Below, one piece after another: positions 16,277-24,153 of a stretch of 29,681 bases of DNA (its first letter is position 1; each line of letters starts with the position of its first letter). The DNA lies in the IMG/VR virus record IMGVR_UViG_3300028025_002129, positions 1 to 29,681 of that record. The stretch is one strand, 5' to 3'. Position numbers and translations under genes: made by a program. The notes under the pieces were generated by a model. The model was not told the origin of the DNA. It saw only the letters and a program-made list of their open reading frames with translations, and did not search any database. Source of the DNA: a virus.

Positions 16277-16620
16277 CGCGCAACGCCTTCAAGTCTGTCT
16301 GCGACCAATTTAGCATAGCCCGCAATGTCAACCCAAGAGTCGGCGTAATTAGGATCGCCGTTCAAGATGCGCGCAATCTTGTGCACGATCATCTCAAGCG
16401 CTTCTTTTTGGTCAGGGTCAAGTCGCGCCCATCCTTCTTCTTGTTTCATCATGTCTTTTATCGTTTGCGCGATCATCGCGTGGTCCTTAAACAGACCGTA
16501 GCGACGCCCGCGCTCCTCTAGTATGGCTTCTACGCCTTTAATCGGGTACGCGTAGCCTTGAGCGTAATCACGCGCTTGTTGTTCGCGTACGATGTCGGCA
16601 AGCGTTTCAATGTTCTTCAT
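16273..16620 (-). CDS. DUF6378-like phage protein
   Basis: 115 residues. The block AILEERGRRYGLFKDHAMIAQTIKDMMKQEEGW, then L-P-DQKEALEMIVHKIARILNGDPNYADSWVDIAGYAKLVADRL, is a highly conserved pattern in tailed phages, annotated as DUF6378. The acidic/His residues E-x-x, H-x-K and D-x-W-x-D-I-A-G-Y recall the helical MazG/all-alpha NTP pyrophosphatase fold, so a nucleotide-handling role is possible but not shown. Overlaps both neighbours by four bases, which indicates one leftward operon. Confidence 0.82.
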   Translation of the reverse strand: MKNIETLADIVREQQARDYAQGYAYPIKGVEAILEERGRRYGLFKDHAMIAQTIKDMMKQEEGWARLDPDQKEALEMIVHKIARILNGDPNYADSWVDIAGYAKLVADRLEGVAR

Positions 16621-16805
16621 GGCTGTCGTGCCTCATTCATAATCTCGATACGTTCGCGGTCTGCACGTAGCGCCGTGTAACGCTGGTGCAACCGCTTTAG
16701 TATAGATGAGCGCCGTGCTGTTGCGCGTTCTTCGTTCAGTAGCTCTAAAACGGTTTGCTCGCTTAGGCTATGCAATTCGTTATTTAGACTGCGCCAAGTT
16801 TTCAA
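16617..16805 (-). CDS. Small coiled-coil protein (TTG start)
   Basis: About 62 residues, Arg/Glu/Leu-rich, likely a helical coiled coil (SLSEQTVLELLNEERATARR, LKRLHQRYTALRADRERIEIM). There is no ATG in the frame upstream of the tail. A TTG at 16805 lies seven bases behind GGAG and is my choice; a TTG at 16826 would add seven residues. It overlaps the preceding coiled-coil gene at its start. Function unknown. Confidence 0.6.
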   Translation of the reverse strand: MKTWRSLNNELHSLSEQTVLELLNEERATARRSSILKRLHQRYTALRADRERIEIMNEARQP

Positions 16806-16941
16806 TTTTTTGCTCCAAGTCTGCAATGCGTGAGGTGACGTTAAATAATGCGCGTTGAACGGCGTTAGCCTGGCGCTGCCGGATGGTTAGCTCAACCTTT
16901 GCTGCTTTGAGCTTGGCTTTGTACAGATCAGTTCTTTTCAT
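16780..16941 (-). CDS. Small coiled-coil protein
   Basis: 53 residues from the ATG at 16941 (MKRTDLYKAKLKAAKVELTIRQ). It is Lys/Ala/Gln-rich and almost certainly a single long helix, ending RIADLEQKIENLAQ. A longer open frame upstream exists but overlaps the cysteine-rich gene at 16928-17092 entirely, so the short form is preferred. It may pair with the next helical protein. No family recognised. Confidence 0.6.
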   Translation of the reverse strand: MKRTDLYKAKLKAAKVELTIRQRQANAVQRALFNVTSRIADLEQKIENLAQSK

Positions 16942-17092
16942 ATAAGGGCTCACAATCGTCAAAAGGGAAAGGGGTTGATTCGTCAAAGTAATGCCAGACG
17001 CCGTTGACCTTTTTGCGCCAAGCGACGGGCTCTGGGTACAGACATTCAATGCAGCTACAAAAGCCTGAGCCGCAATTTTCGGGTTTGGTCAT
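16928..17092 (-). CDS. Small cysteine-rich protein, probable zinc binding
   Basis: 54 residues, start ATG at 17092 in an ATGA overlap with the zinc-ribbon gene upstream. Cysteines C7, C12, C14 and C17 (NCGSGFCSCIECLYPEP) plus C47 suggest a small metal site. The middle (VAWRKKVNGVWHYFDESTPFPFDDCEPLYEKN) is rich in aromatic residues. The pattern of a CxCxxC knuckle followed by a WHYFDE strand is shared with short phage proteins of unknown role. Confidence 0.65.
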   Translation of the reverse strand: MTKPENCGSGFCSCIECLYPEPVAWRKKVNGVWHYFDESTPFPFDDCEPLYEKN

Positions 17093-17694
17093 TTCTTATC
17101 CTCATAATATTGTTTCCGATTCAACATATACGCAGACCCTGATAACCAAAACCGCGCTGCTTCCATATGACATTTTTTACAAATCAAACGCGCGCTACTG
17201 CCATCGGCACAAGATAGCCCGTCCTCAACCCAAGTCTTTATACCTGCTGCTACCCACGGCCCACTTGTTACTCCACAAGCGTTGCAAGAGCCAATTTTTT
17301 TTAGCCTATTAACTATTGTTAAATAATCGGGGGAAGTCCTTAAATTTATATAACTTTTAACTCGTCTTTTTCTTGAGCAATCTTTAGAACAAGTTGATAC
17401 CCGCGTGTATTTTGTCGGGTTTAGCAACATTTCAACGTCGCACACCACACAATTTTTAGGTATTTGAATTACTTTTGCAGCCCATGCACAAGCGCGGGAA
17501 CAATAGTGGTGCGAAGTTCTTTTAGCCCAACAAGCGTATTTTTCAAACGGCAAGCCACAATGCTCGCAATTAAAAAGTAATTTAGAGCTAACTTTAGACA
17601 ACGCTGTAAGAGCTGAACCTTGCCGTAATAGCCCCGATTTAGGCGGCGCTATACTACGATAATGAGCATCGTATCCGTTACTTAACTTAGCCAT
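17089..17694 (-). CDS. Multi-zinc-ribbon protein, HNH endonuclease-like
   Basis: 201 residues with at least four Cys pairs: CEHC (43-46), C-SRAC-type near 65-69, CVVC (about 82-85), CSKDC (about 102-106), then CNAC (about 137-140) and LICKKCH (about 169-175). The last part, GSCNACGVTSGPWVAAGIKTWVEDGLSCADGSSARLICKKCH, looks like a degenerate HNH/zinc-ribbon nuclease core of free-standing homing type, although the catalytic His pair is not obvious. Codons are more A/T-rich than in the helicase next to it, consistent with a recent mobile insertion. Its start overlaps the helicase stop by one base. Confidence 0.65.
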   Translation of the reverse strand: MAKLSNGYDAHYRSIAPPKSGLLRQGSALTALSKVSSKLLFNCEHCGLPFEKYACWAKRTSHHYCSRACAWAAKVIQIPKNCVVCDVEMLLNPTKYTRVSTCSKDCSRKRRVKSYINLRTSPDYLTIVNRLKKIGSCNACGVTSGPWVAAGIKTWVEDGLSCADGSSARLICKKCHMEAARFWLSGSAYMLNRKQYYEDKK

Positions 17695-19025
17695 TATTTC
17701 AACGCCTCCATAGCAATATCAGACACGGCACGCTTGTCATGCAACGCCGCCCAAATTTTCTCATCAACGGTTTTGTTGGTGAGCAGTACATACACCCACA
17801 CGTCATGCTTTTGGCCCGAGCGGTGCAGACGCCCTACGGTTTGCTCGAACAATTCAAGACTCCAAGGCAGTGACAGAAAGACCATCCGGCAACCGCCGTG
17901 TTGCAAGTTAAGCCCATGTCCGGCTGACTTGGGGTGGACAAGAAGCAACTCCACCTCTCCCTTATTCCAGCGCTCGATAGCGCGGTCATCGTCAAGGGTA
18001 AGGGCGTGCTTATAGCGGCGCTTGAGCTCGGCGAGCTCTTCCTTGTACGTGTACGCGATGATTGTGTTGGCATGTTGGTTCTCCTGTATTAGATCGTCGA
18101 GTAGTTCAAACTTGTGGCGGCTAAACCAGATGGGCGTCTGTGTTGTCACAAACTTGCCTGGTGCTAACGGGTTGGGCTTGACCTCTGTGTCGTAAATAAA
18201 CCCCGCGGCCATCTGTTGCAGCTTGCCTGTCACGACTGCGGCGTTCACCGCCTCGATCTGCGTGTCGCCATACTGCAACACAAAATCTTTTTTCATTTGG
18301 TTGTATTCGGTCATCGGCATATCGCAGCGCAACTCGACCATGTGACAGGGCGGCAGCTTATCTGCGTACTCACCAGGCTCAAGCAAGTACGTCGCAGGGC
18401 GAATGACGTCCATAACCATCTTAAGCGACCCAGGGCGCGGTGCCCATTCACCATACTCGGGGTTCATCAGCACAAAGTACTTCTGCATGAACGCGCCCTT
18501 GCTGCGCCCAAGCAACGACTGATCGACAATCTTGCATTGGCCGAACACGTCTTCTAGGCCATTCGAGGTAAACGATCCGGTCAACCCCCAACGTATACGC
18601 ATCTTGTCGATGATCTTAAAGAGCGCTTTGAACCGCGCGCCTGACGGGTTCTTAAGCCGTGTCAGTTCGTCAAACACCACGCCGTCAAAGTCCAATTCTT
18701 GCTTGGCTAACCATTGCAGATTGTCGTAGTTGGTGACAACCACATTGGCCGTAAGTGCCGCTAACCGTTGCTTGGGCGTCCCTACAGCAACTGCGATGTC
18801 AAGCTTAGGCGCCCATTTAGGCGCTTCAACTGGCCAGACGTCGGTCGCTACACGCTTAGGCGCCAACACTAGCCACCGGTGCACGACGCCCTTGTCAAGC
18901 GCGTCTTGCATGGCGGTAAGTGTGATGGCCGTTTTGCCCGCGCCCACGGGCGCAAGCACCATTGCACGGTCATGCGCGTACAGGAAGTCAGCGGCTTCGT
19001 TCTGGTAGGGTCTTAATGAAATCAT
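17694..19025 (-). CDS. SNF2/DEAD-type DNA helicase
   Basis: 443 residues. Motif Q-like RPYQNEA (5-11), Walker A APVGAGKT (25-32), motif II DELT (119-122; DExx-type), a motif III-like GLTGSFTSN, and motif VI VGRLHRSGQ (397-405) preceded by the motif V GHGLNLQ. This is the compact SNF2-like helicase of phage replication modules, usually neighbour of a VRR-NUC gene, as here. It would translocate on DNA in an ATP-dependent manner during replication or recombination. Full length; starts with MISLRPYQ, overlapping the nuclease gene by 38 bases. Confidence 0.9.
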   Translation of the reverse strand: MISLRPYQNEAADFLYAHDRAMVLAPVGAGKTAITLTAMQDALDKGVVHRWLVLAPKRVATDVWPVEAPKWAPKLDIAVAVGTPKQRLAALTANVVVTNYDNLQWLAKQELDFDGVVFDELTRLKNPSGARFKALFKIIDKMRIRWGLTGSFTSNGLEDVFGQCKIVDQSLLGRSKGAFMQKYFVLMNPEYGEWAPRPGSLKMVMDVIRPATYLLEPGEYADKLPPCHMVELRCDMPMTEYNQMKKDFVLQYGDTQIEAVNAAVVTGKLQQMAAGFIYDTEVKPNPLAPGKFVTTQTPIWFSRHKFELLDDLIQENQHANTIIAYTYKEELAELKRRYKHALTLDDDRAIERWNKGEVELLLVHPKSAGHGLNLQHGGCRMVFLSLPWSLELFEQTVGRLHRSGQKHDVWVYVLLTNKTVDEKIWAALHDKRAVSDIAMEALK

Positions 19026-19275
19026 TAATCTGTTCCTTAGTCCATAGACAACTGTAGTTTTGTTTAAGTCTTACCATTTCCGCGGCGAATAACTTTTGGA
19101 GTGGTGAAAGCCTGCCACCCTTGGTCTTCAACTCCACGAACCACGTCTGCCCATCGGGCAGGCACGCTATTCGATCGGCGACGCCCCGATGCGATGGCGA
19201 TGTGAACTTGTAAGTAATGCCACCGACCATTTCGACCGACCATTTGAAATACGCCTCAATTTCTGATTCACGCAT
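18988..19275 (-). CDS. VRR-NUC domain nuclease
   Basis: 95 residues from the ATG at 19275 (MRESEIEAYF). An upstream in-frame ATG would run through the divergent promoter, so it is rejected. The VRR-NUC core is clear: GVADRIACLPDG with D34, WFVELKTKGG with E48-x-K50, and LSPLQ with Q60. This PD-(D/E)xK nuclease family resolves or cuts structured DNA and is commonly paired with SNF2 helicases in phages. First gene of the leftward block, transcribed from the shared promoter gap. Confidence 0.9.
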   Translation of the reverse strand: MRESEIEAYFKWSVEMVGGITYKFTSPSHRGVADRIACLPDGQTWFVELKTKGGRLSPLQKLFAAEMVRLKQNYSCLWTKEQINDFIKTLPERSR

Positions 19276-19280
19276 AAAAA

Positions 19281-19315
19281 GTATTTGACAACAAAAACAA
19301 AATGATGTCAAATAC
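19281..19315. promoter_or_regulatory. Divergent promoter pair with perfect inverted repeat
   Basis: The 64-bp gap between the VRR-NUC gene and the rightward replication genes contains GTATTTGACA (19281-19290) and its exact complement TGTCAAATAC (19306-19315), 15 bp apart. Each arm has a TTGACA -35 hexamer for one direction and, 17 bp from the other TTGACA, the sequence TCAAAT that can serve as -10 for the opposite direction. The dyad could also be a regulator's operator. Promoter activity is inferred from sequence. Confidence 0.6.
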
Positions 19316-19339
19316 AAATTCACAACAGGAGACTACACT

Positions 19340-19528
19340 ATGAACACACCCGCTTTCCCCACTTGGTCTGCTAAGGACGTCGTCCAAGGCATGACACTAC
19401 GCGATTACTTTGCCGCCGCCGCTTTGCAAGGCATTCTCTCAACAAACCCTAGTTACTTCCCCTCCGAGATTGTTGACGTCGCGTATGATTACGCTGACCT
19501 AATGATGAGGAAACACAATGCTGCATAG
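19340..19528 (+). CDS. Small conserved phage protein (GMTLRDYFAAAAL)
   Basis: 62 residues, with a good ribosome site (CAGGAGACTACACT). The motif GMTLRDYFAAAALQGIL with a later AYDYADLMMRKH is a frequent small protein in phage early or replication regions, function unknown. It overlaps the DUF2800 nuclease gene by 11 bases and is the first rightward gene behind the divergent promoter. Confidence 0.82.
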   Translation: MNTPAFPTWSAKDVVQGMTLRDYFAAAALQGILSTNPSYFPSEIVDVAYDYADLMMRKHNAA

Positions 19529-20609
19529 TTCAATCGTAGGCGGCTCGACCGCCAAACGCGTGATGGCGTGCCCAGGCTCGGTTAACCTGTGCGCTAAGAT
19601 GCCACCCAAGCCGTCTAGCGTACACGCTGACCGTGGGACGCTATTGCATGACGCGATTGCCATGCTCTTAGATGGTAAGGTTGAGAGCGTAATCGGTATG
19701 GAATACAACGGCATCATACTTACGCAGGAGCTCTACGATGAGAAAATTGCTGTCGCATTTGAAAAGTTGGACGAGATTGATCCTGACAAGCGTATGGAAT
19801 ATGTTGTGGAAAGCCGCGTTGGGTTTGGCGACTTATTGCGTGGGGTGTTTGGTTCTGCTGATCTGCTTGGTCGGATTGGTAGTCGGGCTATTGTTTTGGA
19901 TTGGAAGTTTGGTGATGGTGTGGTGGTTGATGCAGTAGAGAACGCGCAGGGGATGTTCTACTCAGCCGCCGCCATGCGTACGCCCGAGACGCAATGGGTG
20001 TTTAACAGCGCAACAGAAATCGAAATCATCATTGTGCAACCCCCTATGATGCGCCGCTGGGTCACAACCCCCGAGCGCATTGCGAAATTTGAGCGTGATC
20101 TGGTATTAGCTGTCAAAGCATCGCAGCGCCCCAAAGCAGACTTCAACGCGGGCGATCATTGTCGGTGGTGCGCGGCCAAGCCCGTGTGCCCCAAGATGAC
20201 AGGTGAAGTTGATCGCTTTATGAAGACAAGCTTGCAGACAATTGACGCAACTCAGATTGGTCATTACTTGCAACAAGCCGATCAGATTGAAGACTTTATT
20301 AAGTCTGTGCGTGAGATGGCGTTTACCATGCTTGAGAACGATGTCCCAGTGTCTGGCTACAAGTTGGTTGCCAAGCGTGGCACACGTCAATGGGCTAACG
20401 AAGACGACGCGATAAAATTTTTAGGTGACAAAGCTTTTGAAAGTAAGCTAATATCTGTCGCTCAGGCCGAGAAGTTGGTCGGCAAAAAGAATTTCCCGCA
20501 GGAACTAGCTGTATCGGTTTCATCGGGCAATACGCTGGCAAACGAGGATGATCCTCGCCCAGCAATCTTGAACCTCTCAAAGGTTCTATCTAAACTTAAG
20601 GTAATCTAA
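19518..20609 (+). CDS. RecB-like PD-(D/E)xK exonuclease, DUF2800 family
   Basis: 363 residues. Conserved SxxKRVMACPGSVNLC at the N-terminus, RGTLLHDAIA (about 39-48), nuclease core with D115 (SADLL), D128-W-K130 (VLDWKFGDG) and QGMFYSAA, and a C-terminal cysteine triplet C215, C218, C224 (CRWCAAKPVC). Together with C18 these four cysteines are placed as in AddB/Cas4-type nucleases that hold an iron-sulfur cluster. It is followed by the probable ssDNA-binding protein, the standard DUF2800-DUF2815 neighbourhood in phages, which suggests a recombination or end-processing role. Confidence 0.9.
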   Translation: MLHSSIVGGSTAKRVMACPGSVNLCAKMPPKPSSVHADRGTLLHDAIAMLLDGKVESVIGMEYNGIILTQELYDEKIAVAFEKLDEIDPDKRMEYVVESRVGFGDLLRGVFGSADLLGRIGSRAIVLDWKFGDGVVVDAVENAQGMFYSAAAMRTPETQWVFNSATEIEIIIVQPPMMRRWVTTPERIAKFERDLVLAVKASQRPKADFNAGDHCRWCAAKPVCPKMTGEVDRFMKTSLQTIDATQIGHYLQQADQIEDFIKSVREMAFTMLENDVPVSGYKLVAKRGTRQWANEDDAIKFLGDKAFESKLISVAQAEKLVGKKNFPQELAVSVSSGNTLANEDDPRPAILNLSKVLSKLKVI

Positions 20610-20610
20610 A

Positions 20611-21252
20611 ATGTCTAATATCGCAACTTTTAAATCCGCAAACCTCCCCGCTGTTTCGTCACTTTCTCAGTCGCTGCGCGCGCTTGAGCAAGACGTGGGC
20701 ACGCCTGGCTCGGTCATCATTAAGATGGACAAGACAGGCCATTGGGTATTTGGTGCAGACCAGACCGAAGCCGAAGACGACGCTCGTTGGGCGATCAATC
20801 CTTTCTCATTCGTTCACGGCTTTATTGCTTGGGGCGAGGGTGAAGTGTTGGGCGAGAAGATGGTGTCGGTGTCCGAGCCGTTGCCTGAGCTTGACACACC
20901 ACCTCCAAACGCCAAGCGTGGTTGGGAAACGCAAGTCGGTATGTCGCTTAAGTGTGTCTCCGGCGAAGACGAAGGGATGGAAGCGCGTTACACCGTGACC
21001 TCCGTTGGCGGTAAGCGCTCGGTGCAAGCGTTGGCCGTGGCCATCGCAAACCAAGTCGATGTTGACCAAAGCAAGCCTGTGCCTGTCGTGTTGCTCAAAA
21101 AGGAACACTATCAGCACAAGAGCTATGGCCGCATCTACACGCCGGTCTTTGAGATTGTCGAGTGGGTTAGCATGGATGGGGAAGCCGCAGAACCAGAGGC
21201 GCAAGCCGAGGAACCCGCAGCCCCCGCACGTCGTCGTAGAGGTGCCGCATGA
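20611..21252 (+). CDS. Probable ssDNA-binding protein, DUF2815-like
   Basis: 213 residues one base after the nuclease gene. The sequence ILKMDKTGHWVFGADQTE-type (here IIKMDKTGHWVFGADQTE), NPFSFVHGFIAWGEGEVLGE, KRGWETQVGMSLKCV and KSYGRIYTPVFEIVEW are well conserved in phage replication modules. The predicted all-beta fold and the gene order support a single-stranded DNA-binding role beside DNA polymerase. Unlike classical SSB, the acidic region (EAAEPEAQAEEP) is followed by a basic end (ARRRRGAA). Function is by context and family resemblance. Confidence 0.75.
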   Translation: MSNIATFKSANLPAVSSLSQSLRALEQDVGTPGSVIIKMDKTGHWVFGADQTEAEDDARWAINPFSFVHGFIAWGEGEVLGEKMVSVSEPLPELDTPPPNAKRGWETQVGMSLKCVSGEDEGMEARYTVTSVGGKRSVQALAVAIANQVDVDQSKPVPVVLLKKEHYQHKSYGRIYTPVFEIVEWVSMDGEAAEPEAQAEEPAAPARRRRGAA

Positions 21253-21389
21253 TTGACTTGACCCTTTCAATTGAGCAAGTCAATGTAATTATGGGTATGC
21301 TTGGCCGCCAACCTTACGAACAGGTCGAAGGCCTGATCGCTGAGATTCGCGCTCAAGCTATTCCACAATTGCCAAAGACAGAAGAGTAA
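21249..21389 (+). CDS. Small conserved phage protein
   Basis: 46 residues, in ATGA overlap with the SSB-like gene (MIDLTLSIEQVNVIMGMLGRQPYEQVEGLIAEIRAQA...). The IEQVNVIMGxLGxxPYxxVxxLIxxIRxQA pattern is a recurrent short helical protein in many phages, probably a subunit or cofactor of a neighbour. No function known. Confidence 0.75.
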   Translation: MIDLTLSIEQVNVIMGMLGRQPYEQVEGLIAEIRAQAIPQLPKTEE

Positions 21390-21514
21390 GGTTCAGGGGC
21401 GGTTAGGCAAGCATTCAAGGATGTCGTAAGTGCGTGTTTTTCTTGCCTTCCAACGCACAGTTAGCAACGACCAAATTGACGCCCCGCCTATAAACTAAAC
21501 TAAGGTAAAGTAAA

Positions 21515-22009
21515 ATGGTTATGACTATTGAAGAACGTAAAGAAGCAAAACGCGCGGCGCAGAAAAAGTACCGCGACACGCACAAAGCTGAATTGGCGGA
21601 TCGGCAACGTCGATATTTGGCAAAAGATGAGAACAAATCTAAACGTCGGATATGGGATGAACAAAAACGACGCCGCGCCGGAATACCTCCCCGCAAAGTT
21701 TTAACTCAAGATGATTATCGTGCTTATCATCGTGAGTATTCCGCGCGCAAGCGTCGAGAGACAGGTGTGCCGGTAAAGAAAAGAATAACTGACGAACAGC
21801 GCGAAGTAAATAGACGCGCGCGTTGGGCTAAATTAGTTGCTATGTTCAACGACCGGCCTGAAGACCGCAAAGCTATACGACGTAAAAGCGCGACAAAAGG
21901 TCGTATAGCCGACACACTTAACGTGCCCGTAAAAGACGTGCCCCAAGAATTGTTAGAGGCTTACGTTTTACATTTAGACGTACAACGATACATTAGGAGA
22001 AACAAATAA
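21515..22009 (+). CDS. Highly basic helical protein of unknown function
   Basis: 164 residues with extreme Arg/Lys content. Three blocks of the type AKRAAQKKYRDTHKAELADRQRRYLAKDENKSKRR, YRAYHREYSARKRRETGVPVKK, and KRITDEQREVNRRARWAKLV suggest long basic helices that could bind DNA or RNA; similar repeats precede HNH domains, but no HNH motif is present here. The end (KGRIADTLNVPVKDVPQELLEAYVLHLDVQRYI) looks like a small folded domain. It follows a 125-bp gap that holds no gene, in which a TAAACTAAACTAAGG leader precedes the ATG. A recent insertion is possible. Confidence 0.65.
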   Translation: MVMTIEERKEAKRAAQKKYRDTHKAELADRQRRYLAKDENKSKRRIWDEQKRRRAGIPPRKVLTQDDYRAYHREYSARKRRETGVPVKKRITDEQREVNRRARWAKLVAMFNDRPEDRKAIRRKSATKGRIADTLNVPVKDVPQELLEAYVLHLDVQRYIRRNK

Positions 22010-22203
22010 TGAAAACGCTAATTGACATTAAACAAGACATGAGTGAACTTTACGAAGCGCTGAAAGTGGGCGCGGTAGATATAAAAATAGCGGGCGAACT
22101 GGCTAACATTAGCGGTAAGTTTTTGAAAGCCGAACAGCTTGAGTTAGCAAAAGAAATTTTTATGTCTAATCGTAATCGTACGCTGACTATTGATAGCGAA
22201 TGA
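22009..22203 (+). CDS. Small conserved phage protein before DNA polymerase
   Basis: 64 residues (MKTLIDIKQDMSELYEAL..., VDIKIAGELANISGKFLKAEQLELAKEIF). The ELANISGKxLKAEQLxLAxEIF block is a familiar helical family in phages of Gram-negative hosts, located near replication genes. The ribosome site GGAGAAACAA supports the start. Overlaps the DNA polymerase gene by ATGA, implying coupled translation; a polymerase accessory role is possible. Confidence 0.82.
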   Translation: MKTLIDIKQDMSELYEALKVGAVDIKIAGELANISGKFLKAEQLELAKEIFMSNRNRTLTIDSE

Positions 22204-24110
22204 TTCTCTGGGTTGATTTTGAAACGCGTAGCCACTGTGACCTTAAAAAGCACGGTGTCTACAACTACGCGCAGGACGGCACAACAGACGTGCTCTGTAT
22301 GTCGTACGCGTTTGATGATGAAGACGTGCGTACCTGGACGCCCGATCAACCCTTCCCCGAAGATGTCCGACACCACACGGGCGAGATACGCGCGCATAAC
22401 GCGACCTTTGAGCGCCTGATCTTTTGGTATGTACTCAATGTACAGTTCGACTTAGAGCAATTCTACTGCACCGCAGCACAAGCCCGTGCCAACTGCGCTC
22501 CAGGCTCGCTTGAGGATGTCGGCCGCTTTGCCGGTGCGAGTATGAAGAAAGATCACCGCGGCGCGCAGCTTATCCGTGCGCTGTGCGTGCCGCCGTTTAA
22601 GAATGACCCTGCACTCATGACCGAACTCGTGCAATACTGTGAGCAGGACGTGCGTGCCATGCGTGCGATTAGTCTAGGTATGCGCCCCCTCTCACCGGAT
22701 GAGCTTGGAGATTATCATGTCAACGAACGAATCAACGACCGCGGCGTCTTGGTGGACGTGCATCTTGCCACAGCAGCCGTTGGATATGCGGCACAAGAGC
22801 TCGAAGATATACAGTCCATTGTCCGATCCGTCACCGATGGCGCGATCACGTCAGTCCGGTCGCCGAAAATGCGCGAGTGGGTCAAAGAAAGGGTCGGCCA
22901 AGACGCGTTAAAACTTATGGAGGTTGAAGATGGTAAGTACAGCATCGACAAAACGGTTCGTGCGAACCTACTCGCAATGGACGACCCCGAGCAAGTACCG
23001 CCCGACGTGGCCGAAGTCATACAGTGCGCCGATGACCTTTGGGCGTCGTCGGTTGCTAAGTTCAGCCGCCTTAAAGACTTGGCGGACGTCGAGGATTGCC
23101 GCGTTAGAGGCGCTTTTGTGTTCGCTGGTGGATCAGCTACAGGCCGAGCTTCTAGCTACGGTGCCCAAGTCCACAACTTCACGCGCAAGTGTGCAGCCGA
23201 TCCAGATGCGGTACGACAAGCAATGGTCAGAGGACATGACATCGTCCCAAAATACGGCAAACGAATTACAGATGTACTTAAGGGAATGCTTCGACCCTCA
23301 ATCATTCCGGCCAAAGGTAAAGCATTAGTCGTGGCCGACTGGTCATCCATTGAAGCGCGCATGAACCCGTGGCTATCCAATTGTTTAGCGGGCGATGCTA
23401 AATTAGATTTGTTTCGCCGTGGCGAGGATGTATATATTGCCAACGCCCGCGCAACCTTTCACACCCAAGAGATCAGCAAAGATCAACGCCAGATTGGCAA
23501 GGTTCAAGAGCTTGCTTGTGGGTTTGCCGGTGGCGTGGGCGCCTTTGCTGCGATGGGTCGCGCCTATGGTATTAACTTACCCGAGTCGGATGCGCGACGC
23601 ATGGTAGACGCTTGGCGTCGTGCCAATCAGTGGTCGGTACCCTACTGGCAAAAGCTTGAAGAAGCGTATACGCGTGCCATGCGAAATAAAAGTTACGAAT
23701 TTAGCGCAGGGCGCGTAACGTACCTGTTCGATGGTGTCCACTTGTGGTACGCTTTACCTTCGGGACGCGTTCTGTGTTACCCGTTCGCCAAACTTGATAA
23801 TGACGGTGTTACTTATGCCAAAGCCGCTTGGAAGCCCGCCGCCGACGCCACAGAGTGGCCACGCGCTAGGCTCTGGAAAGGACTCGCTTGCGAGAATATC
23901 ACCCAAGCCGCAGCCAACGACGTACTACGCCACGCACTGCGTGAGCTACCAGACGCAGTACTTCATGTACATGACGAAATCGTACTCGAAGTCGAAGACC
24001 CCGAAACAGCTATGCTTGAATTGGAGCGTGTGATGTGCACGCCTCCCGCTTGGTGCCCTGATCTTCCGTTGGGCGTTGAAGCGCAGATTATGACCCGTTA
24101 CGGTAAGTAA
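22200..24110 (+). CDS. DNA polymerase, family A, with 3'-5' exonuclease
   Basis: 636 residues. The N-terminal exonuclease carries DxE at D6/E8 (WVDFETRS), an HNATFERLIF segment (Exo II) and Y146-x3-D150 (YCEQD; Exo III), i.e. an intact DEDDy proofreading site. Polymerase motif A is VADWSSIEAR with D380, motif B lies in RQIGKVQELACGFAGGVGAF, and motif C is HVHDEI with D592. This is the short phage family A type without a 5'-3' exonuclease. It replicates the phage genome together with the primase-helicase downstream. All catalytic carboxylates are present. Confidence 0.95.
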   Translation: MILWVDFETRSHCDLKKHGVYNYAQDGTTDVLCMSYAFDDEDVRTWTPDQPFPEDVRHHTGEIRAHNATFERLIFWYVLNVQFDLEQFYCTAAQARANCAPGSLEDVGRFAGASMKKDHRGAQLIRALCVPPFKNDPALMTELVQYCEQDVRAMRAISLGMRPLSPDELGDYHVNERINDRGVLVDVHLATAAVGYAAQELEDIQSIVRSVTDGAITSVRSPKMREWVKERVGQDALKLMEVEDGKYSIDKTVRANLLAMDDPEQVPPDVAEVIQCADDLWASSVAKFSRLKDLADVEDCRVRGAFVFAGGSATGRASSYGAQVHNFTRKCAADPDAVRQAMVRGHDIVPKYGKRITDVLKGMLRPSIIPAKGKALVVADWSSIEARMNPWLSNCLAGDAKLDLFRRGEDVYIANARATFHTQEISKDQRQIGKVQELACGFAGGVGAFAAMGRAYGINLPESDARRMVDAWRRANQWSVPYWQKLEEAYTRAMRNKSYEFSAGRVTYLFDGVHLWYALPSGRVLCYPFAKLDNDGVTYAKAAWKPAADATEWPRARLWKGLACENITQAAANDVLRHALRELPDAVLHVHDEIVLEVEDPETAMLELERVMCTPPAWCPDLPLGVEAQIMTRYGK

Positions 24111-24138
24111 AAAAAAGCCCGCCGGACAAGGGCGGGCT
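24111..24138 (-). terminator. Rho-independent terminator on the minus strand
   Basis: AGCCCGCC (24116-24123) pairs with GGCGGGCT (24131-24138), loop of seven bases. The plus strand has A-residues in front (24111-24116), so a minus-strand transcript reads stem then an uninterrupted U-run: a classic intrinsic terminator facing leftward, between two rightward genes. It would stop antisense transcription from the right. Confidence 0.7.
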
Positions 24139-24153
24139 AACAAGGAGTATTAC

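Noticed and set aside
21390-21514. Small gene or strong promoter in the gap before the basic protein
   Set aside because: No frame with a ribosome site is convincing, and TATAAA near 21489 has no -35 at proper distance.
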